A stretch of DNA of 64,000 bases. It comes from DASUPK01 sp963797265 (GTDB lineage Bacteria > Actinomycetota > Thermoleophilia > Solirubrobacterales > 70-9). The DNA lies in NCBI GenBank assembly GCA_963797265.1, contig CAWCOY010000003.1, forward strand, positions 682,001 through 746,000, given 5' to 3'. Every line of letters starts with the position of its first letter. Position 1 is the first letter of the stretch. A program made the translations under genes and the position numbers. Below the pieces are notes generated by a model. That model saw only the letters and a program-made list of their open reading frames with translations. It did not search any database and was not told where the DNA came from. Positions 8,139-17,010 of the stretch are shown piece after piece.

Positions 8139-8264
8139 GCAGGCCTTTCTGCAGGCAACGAGAAAGCCCTGAGGCCGAATATCGGTCCATGGCCCCTGAG
8201 AGCGACATGTCATATTTGCGTCCAGGCTCAAGTTTTCCCGCTTTTTCCGCCGATCATCCCTGTA

Positions 8265-10007
8265 ATGAGCCGCAAAACGGGGAGACTTCCCGCCGACAAC
8301 GCGGGTGGGCTCGAGATGCTTGCCCTGCCTAGAGGCGATGGCGAGCCTGCTGCGCCGCGAGAGCTGATCTCTGGCCGAACGGCCGCGGGACCGCTCGCCC
8401 AGGTGCAGGGGCTGCTGGCGTTGGGTGCAGGGATCAACGGCGCGATCGCCACGCTCCTGCCGCACCCGGATTACTACAACGTCCCTGGTCTGCTGAGCGT
8501 CCAGATCACCGCGCTGGCCTACGGGATCATCGTGCTCATGCTGGGCGACCGGATCTCGTTCAACGTGCTGAAGGTCGGCAACCTTCTCGCGGCCATCTTG
8601 ACGACCATGGCCGTGTACTTCAGCGGTGACAGCTCGAGTGGCTACGCGATCTTCTTTCTGTGGATCGGCTTCTATGTCTTCTACTACCCCGTGTCCCGGT
8701 GGGAGGCGGCCGGCTACATCCTGTTTGCGGCCCTCTGCTACGCCGTCGCCATCGCAATCACCCCGACGCCCCCGCCCGGCGCCGGCCATACGAACGTCGC
8801 CTTCTTCTCGATCGTCGCCGGGACTCTCGCCACGGCCGGCCTGCTCCTGACCTATCTGCGCCAGCGTGTCGAGCGGTTGATGGGGCGACTGGTCGAGGCG
8901 TCGAGAACCGATCCGCTCACGGCCCTCCCCAACCGGATGGGCCTCCAGCAGGCCCTCGAGAAGGAGGTCGAGCGCGCGCGGTCCGATGAGCGGCCGGTCA
9001 GCCTGCTGCTGATCGACATCGACCATTTCAAGTCACTCAACGAGCGTCTCGGCATCAGCGGCGGAGACAAGGTCCTGCAGGAGCTGGCCGTCTTGATCCG
9101 GGATTCGACGCGGTTGATCGATACCGTCGCGCGCTCCGGTGGTCAGGAGTTCGCGGTGTTGCTGCCGCAGATCGATGGCAATGGTGCGTTCCTGCTGGCG
9201 GAGAAGATCCTTTCCCGAATGCGCGGGTCGATGCTCGGATCGCCGCAGGGCATAACCGCCTCGGCCGGGGTCGCCGAGTTCCCCGGCCACGCGGATGATC
9301 CGCCCGAGCTCGTTGCGGTCGCCGACCGAGCGCTGCAGGCGGCGAAGGCTCTCGGTCGTGACAGAGCCGTGATCTACAGCCCCGAGGTGACCAGCACCGT
9401 CGGCGCGGTCGCCGGCAAGAGAAGCGTCGAGAGCCAGGCACAGCTGGCGACGGTGCTCGGCCTCGCCGAGGCACTCGACCAACGCGATTCGTACACTGCG
9501 AAGCACAGCCAGACGGTCGGACTGGTGTGCGAGATGGTGGCGCGGGAGCTCGGCCTCGACGAGGCCCGGGTCCAGAGGGTGCGTCTGGCGGGGATCCTCC
9601 ACGACATCGGCAAGATCGGTGTGCCGGACTCGATTCTCGGCAAGCCGGGCAGGCTCACCGAGGACGAGATGGATCAGATGCGCCGGCATCCGGAGCTGGG
9701 CGCCAGGATCCTCGTGGGCGGAGAGCTCGATGACGTCCGCGAGTGGATCCTCGCTCACCACGAACGACCGGATGGGACGGGCTATCCGAAGGGCTTGACC
9801 TCGGAGGAGATCCCGCTCGAAGCCGCGATTCTGGCGGTGGGCGATGCGTATGAGGCGATGACCAGCGACCGCGTATACCGCCGCTCGATCGGTGAGAGGG
9901 CCGCGCGGCAGGAGCTTCGGAAGAGCGCGGGCACCCAGTTCAACGAGCGCGTGGTCGACGCCCTGCTGCACGTGCTGAAGCGCGACAGCGCCATGGTCAA
10001 GGTCTGA
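8265..10007 (+). CDS. membrane GGDEF (degenerate) plus HD-GYP cyclic-di-GMP protein
   Basis: 580 aa. Residues about 45-205 carry five or so hydrophobic segments (sensor/membrane region). The GGDEF domain follows: RTDPLTALPNRMG near 210, IDIDHFKSLNERLG near 245, and SGGQEF with Gln294 where Asp/Glu should be. The metal-binding acidic residue is lost, so diguanylate cyclase activity is unlikely. The C-terminal HD-GYP domain looks complete: HSQTV, HDIGKIGVPDSIL (His446/Asp447) and HHERPDGTGYP (498-508), with GDAYEAMTSDRVYR after it. Net prediction: c-di-GMP phosphodiesterase, with the GGDEF part possibly a GTP or effector sensor. Its 3' end overlaps the convergent MMPL gene by 11 bases. No Shine-Dalgarno is apparent. 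Confidence 0.9.
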   Translation: MSRKTGRLPADNAGGLEMLALPRGDGEPAAPRELISGRTAAGPLAQVQGLLALGAGINGAIATLLPHPDYYNVPGLLSVQITALAYGIIVLMLGDRISFNVLKVGNLLAAILTTMAVYFSGDSSSGYAIFFLWIGFYVFYYPVSRWEAAGYILFAALCYAVAIAITPTPPPGAGHTNVAFFSIVAGTLATAGLLLTYLRQRVERLMGRLVEASRTDPLTALPNRMGLQQALEKEVERARSDERPVSLLLIDIDHFKSLNERLGISGGDKVLQELAVLIRDSTRLIDTVARSGGQEFAVLLPQIDGNGAFLLAEKILSRMRGSMLGSPQGITASAGVAEFPGHADDPPELVAVADRALQAAKALGRDRAVIYSPEVTSTVGAVAGKRSVESQAQLATVLGLAEALDQRDSYTAKHSQTVGLVCEMVARELGLDEARVQRVRLAGILHDIGKIGVPDSILGKPGRLTEDEMDQMRRHPELGARILVGGELDDVREWILAHHERPDGTGYPKGLTSEEIPLEAAILAVGDAYEAMTSDRVYRRSIGERAARQELRKSAGTQFNERVVDALLHVLKRDSAMVKV

Positions 10008-12054
10008 GGCGCGCCAGGCGCGCCAGCGGACCCGGCGACCACCAGGCCACCTCGCCGCACAGCTGCATCAGCGCGGGCATCAGGAACGCCCTGACCAGGG
10101 TCGCGTCGATCAGGACGGCCAGGGCGGTTCCAACTGCGACCTCCTTGATGAAGACCATCTGGGAGAAGACGAATGAACCCATCGCGACCGCGAACAGAAT
10201 CGCCGCCGCCGTGATGATCCTGCCGCTTCGCTCCAGTCCGAGCGCGATTGCTCGCGGACCCGGCTCGGTTTCGCGCGCTTCCGCCACACGGCTGAGCAGA
10301 AACACGCTGTAGTCCGTGGACAGTCCGAAGATGACGGCGAACAGCAGGATCGGCACGGAGATGTCAAGTGCTCCCACGCCGCCGTAGACGAGGAGCGACT
10401 CGAACCGCTCGTCCTGAAACACCAGCACGAGCACTCCCAGGGCCACGCCGATGGTCAGCATGTTCACCAATAGCGTCACCAGGGCGAGAACGGCCGAACC
10501 GGTCAGTAACACGATCGCGATCAGGGTGCTGGCGACGACGATCGCCACCGCCAGCGGAAGGTGGGCGCGCAGGCTGGCGCGTTGGTCCACCAGTTCGGCG
10601 CTGGCACCGGCGACCAGGGTTGATGGCCCGAGCCCGCTGTCGCGGATCGACTTGACCACATCCGTCGCCCGGTCGGAGTTCGGGTCGACGTTCATATGGA
10701 CTTCCACCACCCTCACCCCTCCGGGGAGCACCCGCGCACGGTCGACCTCTGTGACCGGCGGCGTGGTCTTGATCCTCCAGCGCCGAAATGTGGATTTGCC
10801 CGATTGCACCAGCAGGATCGAGTCCGCCGGATCGTTGCGATAGTGCGCCCGGACCGCGCTGTCGACCATGCGGGCGCTGTTGTCACGCGGGAGAACCCGG
10901 GCGTCCGCCCTGGTGAGTTCGATCCGATGCAGCGGAAGCGCCGCGACCAGCATCACCGCCGCCACCAGGACCGCGATGACTCCGGGCCTGGCCTGGACGA
11001 TCTCACCGATCCGCCGCCAGAAGGGCGAGCCGTGGACGGGAGTGGGACTCGAGATGCTCAGAGCGTTGATCCGGGTTCCGAGCAAGCCGAGGATCGCGGG
11101 CAGCACGACGATCACCACGAGCAGCGAGACCAGCGTGACCACCGCGCAACCGACCCCGGTCGAATACAGGAAGGGCTGCGGGAAGATGCAAAGTGAGGCG
11201 ACCGCGACCGCAACGGTTCCGGCGCTGAAGCAGATCATCCGGCCTACCGGGCCGACGGTGTCGCACATGGTCTTCAGGCCAGGACCCGAGCGAGCCAGCT
11301 CATCGCGGTACCGGGACACCATGAAGAGGCTGTAGTCGATGGCGAGGCCGAGTCCGAGGACCGTGACGACGTTCAGCGCGAAGATGTCGACCGTCATCAC
11401 CGAGCTGAGCAGCCGGAGGCCGGCGAGCGTGAAGGCGATCGACAGCCCGCCCACGATGAGCGGGAGGACGGCGGCAACGAGGCTCCTGAAGACGAGCAGC
11501 GAGATCAGCAGGATGAACGGCGCGGCGTACAGCTCTATTTTGCGGAGGTCGTTCTCCGTGGCGTCGTTGAGCTGGACCGAGGCGACGGCGGCTCCACCGA
11601 CATCGATCGACCCGTTCCCTTCGAAGGCCGCATCAACCTTCTCGCCGATGTCGGAGAGATTGTCGACGGAGCTGCTTGCGAATCCCTCAACGAGTGCCTG
11701 GGAACCCGCATCCGAGACGAGCGCCGGGTCTTGAGCCGGGGTGCTGACGCGAACGATCCCCGGAATTCCCGCGAGGGTCCGCGCGATCCTGCGGACCACC
11801 GCCCTGCTCCCGGAGCTCTCGACTGACTCGCCGGGGGTCACCACCAGGAGCACCGCGGGCACCGCCTGCTCCCCTGTTGCGTCCTCGATCAGGTCATACG
11901 CGCGAGAGCTCTCGGAATCCGGATCCGTGAATCCAAAGGGCTGAGCCCGGTCGAACACCGACGAGCCCAGGAACGCTGCACCGCCGGCCGCGATCAGAGC
12001 GATCACGACGATCAGGCGGCGATGGAGATACGAGAAGCCCCCTAGGACCCTCAC
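9997..12054 (-). CDS. MMPL/RND-family transporter
   Basis: 685 aa, inner membrane. The N-terminus (YLHRRLIVVIALIAAG) is TM1. A long extracytoplasmic loop with FTDPDSESSRAYD follows, then a five-helix block containing LGLAIDYSLFMVSRYRDEL. After a second loop there is a repeat block with FGLSTDYSVFLLSRVAEA. The paired GLxxDYSxFLxSR motifs carry the proton-relay Asp-Tyr of TM4 and TM10 in this family. GTG start at 12052-12054. Downstream partner of the P450 at 12105 on the same strand (50-base gap), so co-expression is possible. It may export a lipid or a P450-modified metabolite, but nothing in the sequence fixes the substrate. Confidence 0.9.
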   Translation of the reverse strand: MRVLGGFSYLHRRLIVVIALIAAGGAAFLGSSVFDRAQPFGFTDPDSESSRAYDLIEDATGEQAVPAVLLVVTPGESVESSGSRAVVRRIARTLAGIPGIVRVSTPAQDPALVSDAGSQALVEGFASSSVDNLSDIGEKVDAAFEGNGSIDVGGAAVASVQLNDATENDLRKIELYAAPFILLISLLVFRSLVAAVLPLIVGGLSIAFTLAGLRLLSSVMTVDIFALNVVTVLGLGLAIDYSLFMVSRYRDELARSGPGLKTMCDTVGPVGRMICFSAGTVAVAVASLCIFPQPFLYSTGVGCAVVTLVSLLVVIVVLPAILGLLGTRINALSISSPTPVHGSPFWRRIGEIVQARPGVIAVLVAAVMLVAALPLHRIELTRADARVLPRDNSARMVDSAVRAHYRNDPADSILLVQSGKSTFRRWRIKTTPPVTEVDRARVLPGGVRVVEVHMNVDPNSDRATDVVKSIRDSGLGPSTLVAGASAELVDQRASLRAHLPLAVAIVVASTLIAIVLLTGSAVLALVTLLVNMLTIGVALGVLVLVFQDERFESLLVYGGVGALDISVPILLFAVIFGLSTDYSVFLLSRVAEARETEPGPRAIALGLERSGRIITAAAILFAVAMGSFVFSQMVFIKEVAVGTALAVLIDATLVRAFLMPALMQLCGEVAWWSPGPLARLARLRP

Positions 12055-12104
12055 TTGCTCACTATATGCCGCAAATCGGGTGGATCCCGGGCACTGCTGA
12101 GGGC

Positions 12105-13607
12105 CTAGGCGTGCTGGCGGTCCCTCACCGCAGGCTCCTGTGCGGTGTCGGTCAGCAGCTCATCGAGCGGGTGACTCTCGCGAGGCTCAGCTACGGCCGG
12201 GCCTTCGACGCGGACGCGCACCCCTCCGGACGGGACGATGATCGCTCCCTCGGCGCGGGTGCGCTCAACGGTCTCGCTCAGCGGAGTCAGCTTGAGCCGC
12301 GAGAGCACGGTCTGCAGGACGATCCGCATCTCGAGCAGGGCAAACGGCGCTCCGAGGCACCGCCGTACGCCGCCGCCGAAGGGGATCCACATGTAGGCGG
12401 GAGGCTTGCCCTCGATGAAGCGCTCCGGGCGGAACTCGTTCGGATTCTCGTACGCGTCCGGATCCCGCTGAATCAAGCTCATCGGCGTCCAGATCCGGAC
12501 GCCTTCGGGGATCCGCCATGGGCCCAAATCGACCGTCTTGGCGGTCACGCGCCCGGCGGCGATAACCGGAGGCCGGAGGCGCAGAGCCTCCTTGACGGCA
12601 GCGTCGGTGTACTCCGACTCACCCACCTCGGCCTCCGCGACGATTCGCTGCCTCGCGCCCGGCCGGTGGAGGATCAGATCGAAGGCCCAGGCCAGAGCGG
12701 TAGCAGTGGTCTCACTGCCCGCGACTATCAGGGCGACCAGGTCATCTCGAATCTCCTCGTCCGTTAGCCCCAACCCGTCTTCCGTCTCGGCCTCGACCAG
12801 CATCGTCAGGATGTCATCGCCCGCCGTCCCCTCCGCCACAGCCTTGCGATGCGCCGCGATCTCTCCATAGAGGAGCTTGTCTAGGCGCCGGCGGCGGCGA
12901 AGGAAGTAGAACCACGGCGAGAGCGGTCCGAGGTCGTGACGGACCCAATCGCCGACCGCGCACAGGCTCATCATCGCCATCAGCCCCTCGGAGGCGGTGG
13001 TCAGCTCGTCCACGTACTCACGATCCGTGGCCCCGATAAGCGTCTCGAAGAGGTAGTCCATGGTCAGCCGGTACATCTCCGGGTGCAGCTCGAACTCCGT
13101 GCCGGACCCCCAGCGCTCGATGAGGCGGTCGGAAGCGGCGCGGAAGCCGGCCTCGAAAGCTCCCATTCGCTCGCCGTGGAAACGGGGGAGCAGGAGCTTG
13201 CGGCGCTGCAGATGGGCGTGCCCGTCCAACCCGGTGACGGACTTCGTCCCGAAGATCGGCTTGACGAGGTTGCCCGCCGGGCTCAGGGGCATCTCGTCGT
13301 CACGCGCAAAGACCTCGTGGATCAAGTCGGGATTCGTGACCCAGACGGTCCGGCCGAATCCGAGAATGTTGATCGTCACCGAGCCGTCAACGGCGTAGCG
13401 CTCCTGGCAGCGCTCGAGGAATGTGAACGGGTCCCGCACGTAGCTCAGCGTCTGGGCCAGCACGGGCTTGCGGGGGCCAGGTGGCAGATGCGCTGGCCCG
13501 GTGGCTACCCGCTTCGTGTCCAGCTGGACGTCTGTCTGGACACGGGTGGCTGTCTTGGCCTCCACTGTCCGCTGAGCGTACTGGCTCGATACCCGATATG
13601 TGTCCAA
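12105..13607 (-). CDS. cytochrome P450
   Basis: Up to 500 aa. LPPGPRKPVLAQTL is near residue 42, I-helix VAGSETTATALAW near 296, ExxR in KEALRLRPP, and heme loop FGGGVRRCLGAPFA with Cys417. It resembles the P450 at 6729 in motif detail, but its N-terminus is longer. The start is uncertain: the first possible codon is a TTG at 13605-13607, the next in-frame one a GTG at 13560-13562, and neither has a ribosome binding site. The first ~40 codons contain nested inverted repeats that look more like an operator than coding sequence, so the true start may be later. Stop lies 50 bases before the MMPL gene on the same strand. Confidence 0.9.
   Translation of the reverse strand: MDTYRVSSQYAQRTVEAKTATRVQTDVQLDTKRVATGPAHLPPGPRKPVLAQTLSYVRDPFTFLERCQERYAVDGSVTINILGFGRTVWVTNPDLIHEVFARDDEMPLSPAGNLVKPIFGTKSVTGLDGHAHLQRRKLLLPRFHGERMGAFEAGFRAASDRLIERWGSGTEFELHPEMYRLTMDYLFETLIGATDREYVDELTTASEGLMAMMSLCAVGDWVRHDLGPLSPWFYFLRRRRRLDKLLYGEIAAHRKAVAEGTAGDDILTMLVEAETEDGLGLTDEEIRDDLVALIVAGSETTATALAWAFDLILHRPGARQRIVAEAEVGESEYTDAAVKEALRLRPPVIAAGRVTAKTVDLGPWRIPEGVRIWTPMSLIQRDPDAYENPNEFRPERFIEGKPPAYMWIPFGGGVRRCLGAPFALLEMRIVLQTVLSRLKLTPLSETVERTRAEGAIIVPSGGVRVRVEGPAVAEPRESHPLDELLTDTAQEPAVRDRQHA
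13515..13544. repeat. nested inverted repeats inside the 5' end of the P450 gene
   Basis: CGTGTCCAG (13515-13523) and CTGGACACG (13536-13544) are perfect 9-base arms around 12 bases. Inside the left part, GTCCAGCTGGAC (13518-13529) is itself a perfect 12-base palindrome. A further GTGTCCA copy lies at 13600-13606 over the putative TTG start. This symmetry is unusual for random coding sequence and could be a regulator site or mRNA hairpin. Confidence 0.45.
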
Positions 13608-13704
13608 CTGATTGATGTTGGTTCAACTCAGCCAAAGTCACCCAATTTTGGAACCTGTAGACAGTAGGACGTAGCACTTCCCAATTTGTCCTAGATCCAC
13701 TAGG
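13604..13704. promoter_or_regulatory. divergent promoter region, P450 / crotonase operon, with several short inverted repeats
   Basis: An AT-richer 110-base stretch between divergent genes. It contains CCAAC-N8-GTTGG (13604-13621), overlapping GTTG-gtt-CAAC (13617-13627), and CCTAG-atcca-CTAGG (13690-13704). The last sits just ahead of the crotonase ATG at 13716, where no ribosome binding site is seen, so the operon mRNA may be leaderless or nearly so. AGTAGGAC at 13663 repeats half of the palindrome at 6662-6677. No confident -35/-10 pair can be assigned. Confidence 0.4.
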
Positions 13705-13715
13705 CTCCGCGGCCG

Positions 13716-14495
13716 ATGGCCGACGAGCTCCTCTACGAGGTCAAGGACGGGGTGGCCACGGTCACCCTGAACCGTCCCGACCAGCGGAACGCGCTCAACG
13801 GGAAGCTGCTCACGGCGCTGGTCGAGGCGATGAAGCGGGTCCGCGACGACGAAGCGGTGCGGGCCGTCATCCTCACGGGGGCGGGAGAGAAGGTCTTCTG
13901 CGCCGGCGCCGACCTCGGTGGCTTCGCGGCGGACGTGCCGCTCGTGGACAAGCACTTCGCCTCGGATCTCTTCCTCGAGTACTTCCGGCTGATGCCGCGG
14001 CTGGGCAAGCCCTCGCTCTGCGCTGCGAACGGCCACGTGCTGGCCGGCGGCATGGGCCTCGCCCTGTCCTGCGACCTGCTGATCGCCAAGGAGGGAGCCC
14101 GCTTCGGCACCCCCGAGATCAACGTCGGCGCGTTCCCCTACATGATCATGTCGATCATCTACCGCAACGTCCCGCGGAAGAAGGTCAACGAGATGATGCT
14201 GCTCGGCGAGCAGATCTCCGCGGAGCAGGCCGTCGAGTACGGGATCGCCAACAAGGTGGTGCCCGCGGATCAGTTCCACGAGGCGGTCCGGGACTGGGCG
14301 ACGAAGCTCGCGTCGAAGAGCCCGGTGCTGATGCGCCTCGGTCACGACGCGATGTATCGCCAGCAGGACATGGCGCTGGACGACGCGCTCGAGTACCTGC
14401 GCTCACAGCTTTCGCTCACCTTCTCGACCGAAGACATCAAGGAGGGCGTCTCCGCATTCTTCGAGAAGCGCGAGCCCGAATGGAAGGGACGCTGA
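13716..14495 (+). CDS. enoyl-CoA hydratase/isomerase (crotonase family)
   Basis: 259 aa. Crotonase features: VTLNRPDQRNALN (about 17-29), the first oxyanion-hole stretch FCAGADLGGF (about 67-76), the second, HVLAGGMGLALSCD (about 108-121), and GTPEINVGAFPYM. It hydrates or isomerises a CoA thioester in the cytoplasm. First gene of an operon with carboxyltransferase, BKACE, CaiB and MerR genes. Its TGA (14493-14495) shares one base with the next ATG, so translation is coupled. The downstream genes suggest it works on a branched or dicarboxylated acyl-CoA rather than on ordinary fatty acids; that is inference. Confidence 0.92.
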   Translation: MADELLYEVKDGVATVTLNRPDQRNALNGKLLTALVEAMKRVRDDEAVRAVILTGAGEKVFCAGADLGGFAADVPLVDKHFASDLFLEYFRLMPRLGKPSLCAANGHVLAGGMGLALSCDLLIAKEGARFGTPEINVGAFPYMIMSIIYRNVPRKKVNEMMLLGEQISAEQAVEYGIANKVVPADQFHEAVRDWATKLASKSPVLMRLGHDAMYRQQDMALDDALEYLRSQLSLTFSTEDIKEGVSAFFEKREPEWKGR

Positions 14496-16120
14496 TGGCC
14501 GCTACCGACGAGACCAAGCACACCGGCGAGGCCGCCGAGGCCCCGGACAAGGTCGAGGCCGGCGAGGAGACCGGCATGAAGTCTCTCACCGAGGACGTCC
14601 ATCGCCGCCGCGAGAAGGCGAAGCTGGGAGGCGGCGAGGAGAAGATCGCGCTCCAGCACGAGCGGGGCAAGCTCACCGCCCGTGAGCGGATCGACCTGCT
14701 CTGTGACCCGGGCACCTTCGTCGAGATGGGAATCCACGGCCGCCCTCACTTCAGCCAGCGCAACATGGAGGGCAAGGAGGCGCCGGCCGACGGCGTGATC
14801 ACCGGCTGGGGCGACGTCGATGGGCGCCGCTGCTGCATCGCCGCCTACGACTTCACCGTGATGGCCGGCTCTATGGGGATGACCGGCGAGCTCAAGGTCG
14901 CCCGGCTTCGGGAGATGGCGCTCAGCAAGCGGATGCCGTTCATCTGGCTGCTCGACTCCGCCGGCGCGCGCATCCAGGAGGCGGCGGGCTCGCTCTTCGC
15001 CGGATCGGGCCACCTCTTCCAGGAGGAGGTGGTGATGTCGGGCGTCATCCCGATGGTCGCCGCGATGCTCGGTCCGTGCGCGGCCGGCACCGCCTACATC
15101 CCGGCGCTCTCCGACTTCGTCCCGATGGTCGTCGGCCAGGGGGCGATGGCACTGGCCGGACCGCACCTGACCAAGGCCGTCACCGGCGAGGACATCTCGA
15201 TGGAGGACCTGGGCGGCGCCAAGGTCCACTGTCGCAAGTCGGGGGTCGGCGACCTCGAGGTCAAGGACGACCAGGAGTGCATCCAGGTCGTCAAGGACTA
15301 CCTCTCCTACTTCCCGGCGAACTGCGAGGAGCGCCCGCCGGCCCGCAAGACGGAGGACCCGGAGGACCGGATGTCGGAGAAGCTGCTCGACATCGTGCCC
15401 GAGTCACCGCGGCACCCGTACGACATGTACGACGTGATCCGGGAGATCGTCGACGACGGCGAGTTCTTCGACATCAAGCCGAAGTTCGCGAAGACGATCA
15501 TCACCTGCCTCGCCCGCTTCGGGGGGCAGCCGGTCGGCATCGTCGCCAATCAGCCGAAGCAGCTCGGAGGCATCCTCGAGAACGACTCCGCGGACAAGGC
15601 GGCCCGCTTCATCAACCTCTGCGACGCCTTCAACATCCCGCTGGTCTTCCTCCAAGACGTGCCCGGCTTCATGGTCGGCTCTAAGGTCGAGCACGCCGGG
15701 ATCATCCGCCACGGGGCGAAGATGCTCTACGCGGTCTCGCGGGCGACCGTGCCGAAGGTCACCGTCGTCGTCCGCAAGGCCTACGGCGCCGGCTACTACG
15801 TGATGAACGGCAAGGCGTACGAGCCGGATCTGATCGTCGCCTGGCCGTCGGCCGAGATCTCGGTGATGGGCGCCGAGGGCGCGGTCAACATCATCGGCCG
15901 CTCGGCGATCGAGGCCTCGGACGATCCGGACGCGACCCGCGAACAAATGTTGGAGGCGGTCCGCGAGCAGATCGACCCGTACATCGCGGCGGGCAACGCG
16001 ATGATCGACGACATCATCGACCCGCGGGAGACGCGACCGACGATCATCCGCGGGCTCCGGATGGCGGCCGACAAACGGGTCGAACGGCCGTGGAAGAAGC
16101 ACGGAGTGATGCCCGTATGA
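14495..16120 (+). CDS. acyl-CoA carboxylase carboxyltransferase (beta) subunit
   Basis: 541 aa, the usual size for the propionyl/acetyl/methylcrotonyl-CoA carboxylase beta subunit, two crotonase-like halves (N and C). Visible: KLTARERIDLLCDPGTF (about 56-72), LDSAGARIQEAAGS, and in the C half GYPxxG-type surroundings with QDVPGFMVGSKVEHAGI and RKAYGAGYYVMNGKAYEPDL. It moves the carboxyl group from biotin to an acyl-CoA. No biotin carboxylase or biotin carrier subunit lies in the window, so the partner must be elsewhere, or the enzyme may act in the decarboxylating direction. I prefer the ATG at 14495 (AAGGGA upstream, TGATG junction) to an in-frame ATG 15 bases earlier. Confidence 0.92.
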   Translation: MAATDETKHTGEAAEAPDKVEAGEETGMKSLTEDVHRRREKAKLGGGEEKIALQHERGKLTARERIDLLCDPGTFVEMGIHGRPHFSQRNMEGKEAPADGVITGWGDVDGRRCCIAAYDFTVMAGSMGMTGELKVARLREMALSKRMPFIWLLDSAGARIQEAAGSLFAGSGHLFQEEVVMSGVIPMVAAMLGPCAAGTAYIPALSDFVPMVVGQGAMALAGPHLTKAVTGEDISMEDLGGAKVHCRKSGVGDLEVKDDQECIQVVKDYLSYFPANCEERPPARKTEDPEDRMSEKLLDIVPESPRHPYDMYDVIREIVDDGEFFDIKPKFAKTIITCLARFGGQPVGIVANQPKQLGGILENDSADKAARFINLCDAFNIPLVFLQDVPGFMVGSKVEHAGIIRHGAKMLYAVSRATVPKVTVVVRKAYGAGYYVMNGKAYEPDLIVAWPSAEISVMGAEGAVNIIGRSAIEASDDPDATREQMLEAVREQIDPYIAAGNAMIDDIIDPRETRPTIIRGLRMAADKRVERPWKKHGVMPV

Positions 16121-17010
16121 GCCGCTTCGAGGACCCGGTGATCATCAGCAACTCGATCTCGGGGGCGATCGCCAACCGCGACCAGTGCCCCGCGATTCCC
16201 TACACGCCGGAGGAGTACGCGGCCGAGGCCCGGCGCGCGGTCGACGAGGGCGCCTCGCAGATCCACATCCACGCCCGCACGCCCGACGGTACGCCGTCGT
16301 ACGAGATCGAGGACTTCCAGGCGATCACGGAGGCGATCCGGGCCGAGGTCGACGACGTGATCATCAACTACTCGACCGGCGCGATCGGGGTGCCGATCGA
16401 GAAGCGGCTCGAGTACCTCCGCGCGCTCCGACCCGACGTCGCCGCTCTCAACATGAGCTCGATGAACTACGCGAAGTACTCGCGGCGGCGCAAGGACTTC
16501 GTCTTCAAGGCGGTCTTCGAGAACAGCTTCGACACGATCACCCAGTTCCTCACCGAGATGAACGAGCTGGGGATCCAGCCCGAGCATGAGTGCTTCGACG
16601 CCGGCCACGTCGCCAACCTCGATCCGTTTCTCGACATGGACCTGCTCGAACCGCCCCTGCAGATCTCCCTGGTGATGGGTGTCAACGGCGGGATCAGGCC
16701 GAACGCGCGCAACGTCGCCTTCATGTCGGAGCAGATCCCGGGCGGGGCCGAGGGGCCCAACAACTGGCAGGTGATCGGCGTCTCGCGCGACCAGTGGAAG
16801 CTGCTTGCCGCCGCGCTCAACCTCGGCGGCAACGTCCGGGCCGGTCTCGAGGACAACCTCTATCTGCCGAACGGCGAGATGGCAAAGTCGAACGGCGAGC
16901 TGATCGCCAAGGCACGCCAGATGGCCGAGGACGTCGGACGGCGCCCGGCCACTGTGGCCGAGGCGCGTCAGTTGCTCGGTGTGCCGAAGCGCGAGGAGGC
17001 CAAGGCGTGA
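16117..17010 (+). CDS. beta-keto acid cleavage enzyme (BKACE, DUF849)
   Basis: 297 aa. BKACE enzymes condense a beta-keto acid with acetyl-CoA and split it to acetoacetate plus a new CoA ester (the founding member is the lysine-pathway Kce). Visible: VIISNSISGAIANRDQCPAIPYTPEEYA at the N-terminus (the substrate/metal region), the Zn-binding HIHAR (about residues 49-53), MNMSSMNYAK-like strand, and LVMGVNGGI near 188. The ATG overlaps the previous stop (ATGA). Here it sits between an acyl-CoA carboxyltransferase and a CoA-transferase, so a 3-oxo acid is the probable intermediate. The exact keto acid cannot be read from sequence; no lysine-fermentation genes are nearby. Confidence 0.9.
   Translation: MSRFEDPVIISNSISGAIANRDQCPAIPYTPEEYAAEARRAVDEGASQIHIHARTPDGTPSYEIEDFQAITEAIRAEVDDVIINYSTGAIGVPIEKRLEYLRALRPDVAALNMSSMNYAKYSRRRKDFVFKAVFENSFDTITQFLTEMNELGIQPEHECFDAGHVANLDPFLDMDLLEPPLQISLVMGVNGGIRPNARNVAFMSEQIPGGAEGPNNWQVIGVSRDQWKLLAAALNLGGNVRAGLEDNLYLPNGEMAKSNGELIAKARQMAEDVGRRPATVAEARQLLGVPKREEAKA

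Noticed and set aside
8148..8185. Possible terminator after the first P450 (GGC-CTTTCT ... AGAAAGCC)
   Set aside because: The stem needs a bulge and a 10-base loop, and no T-run follows.
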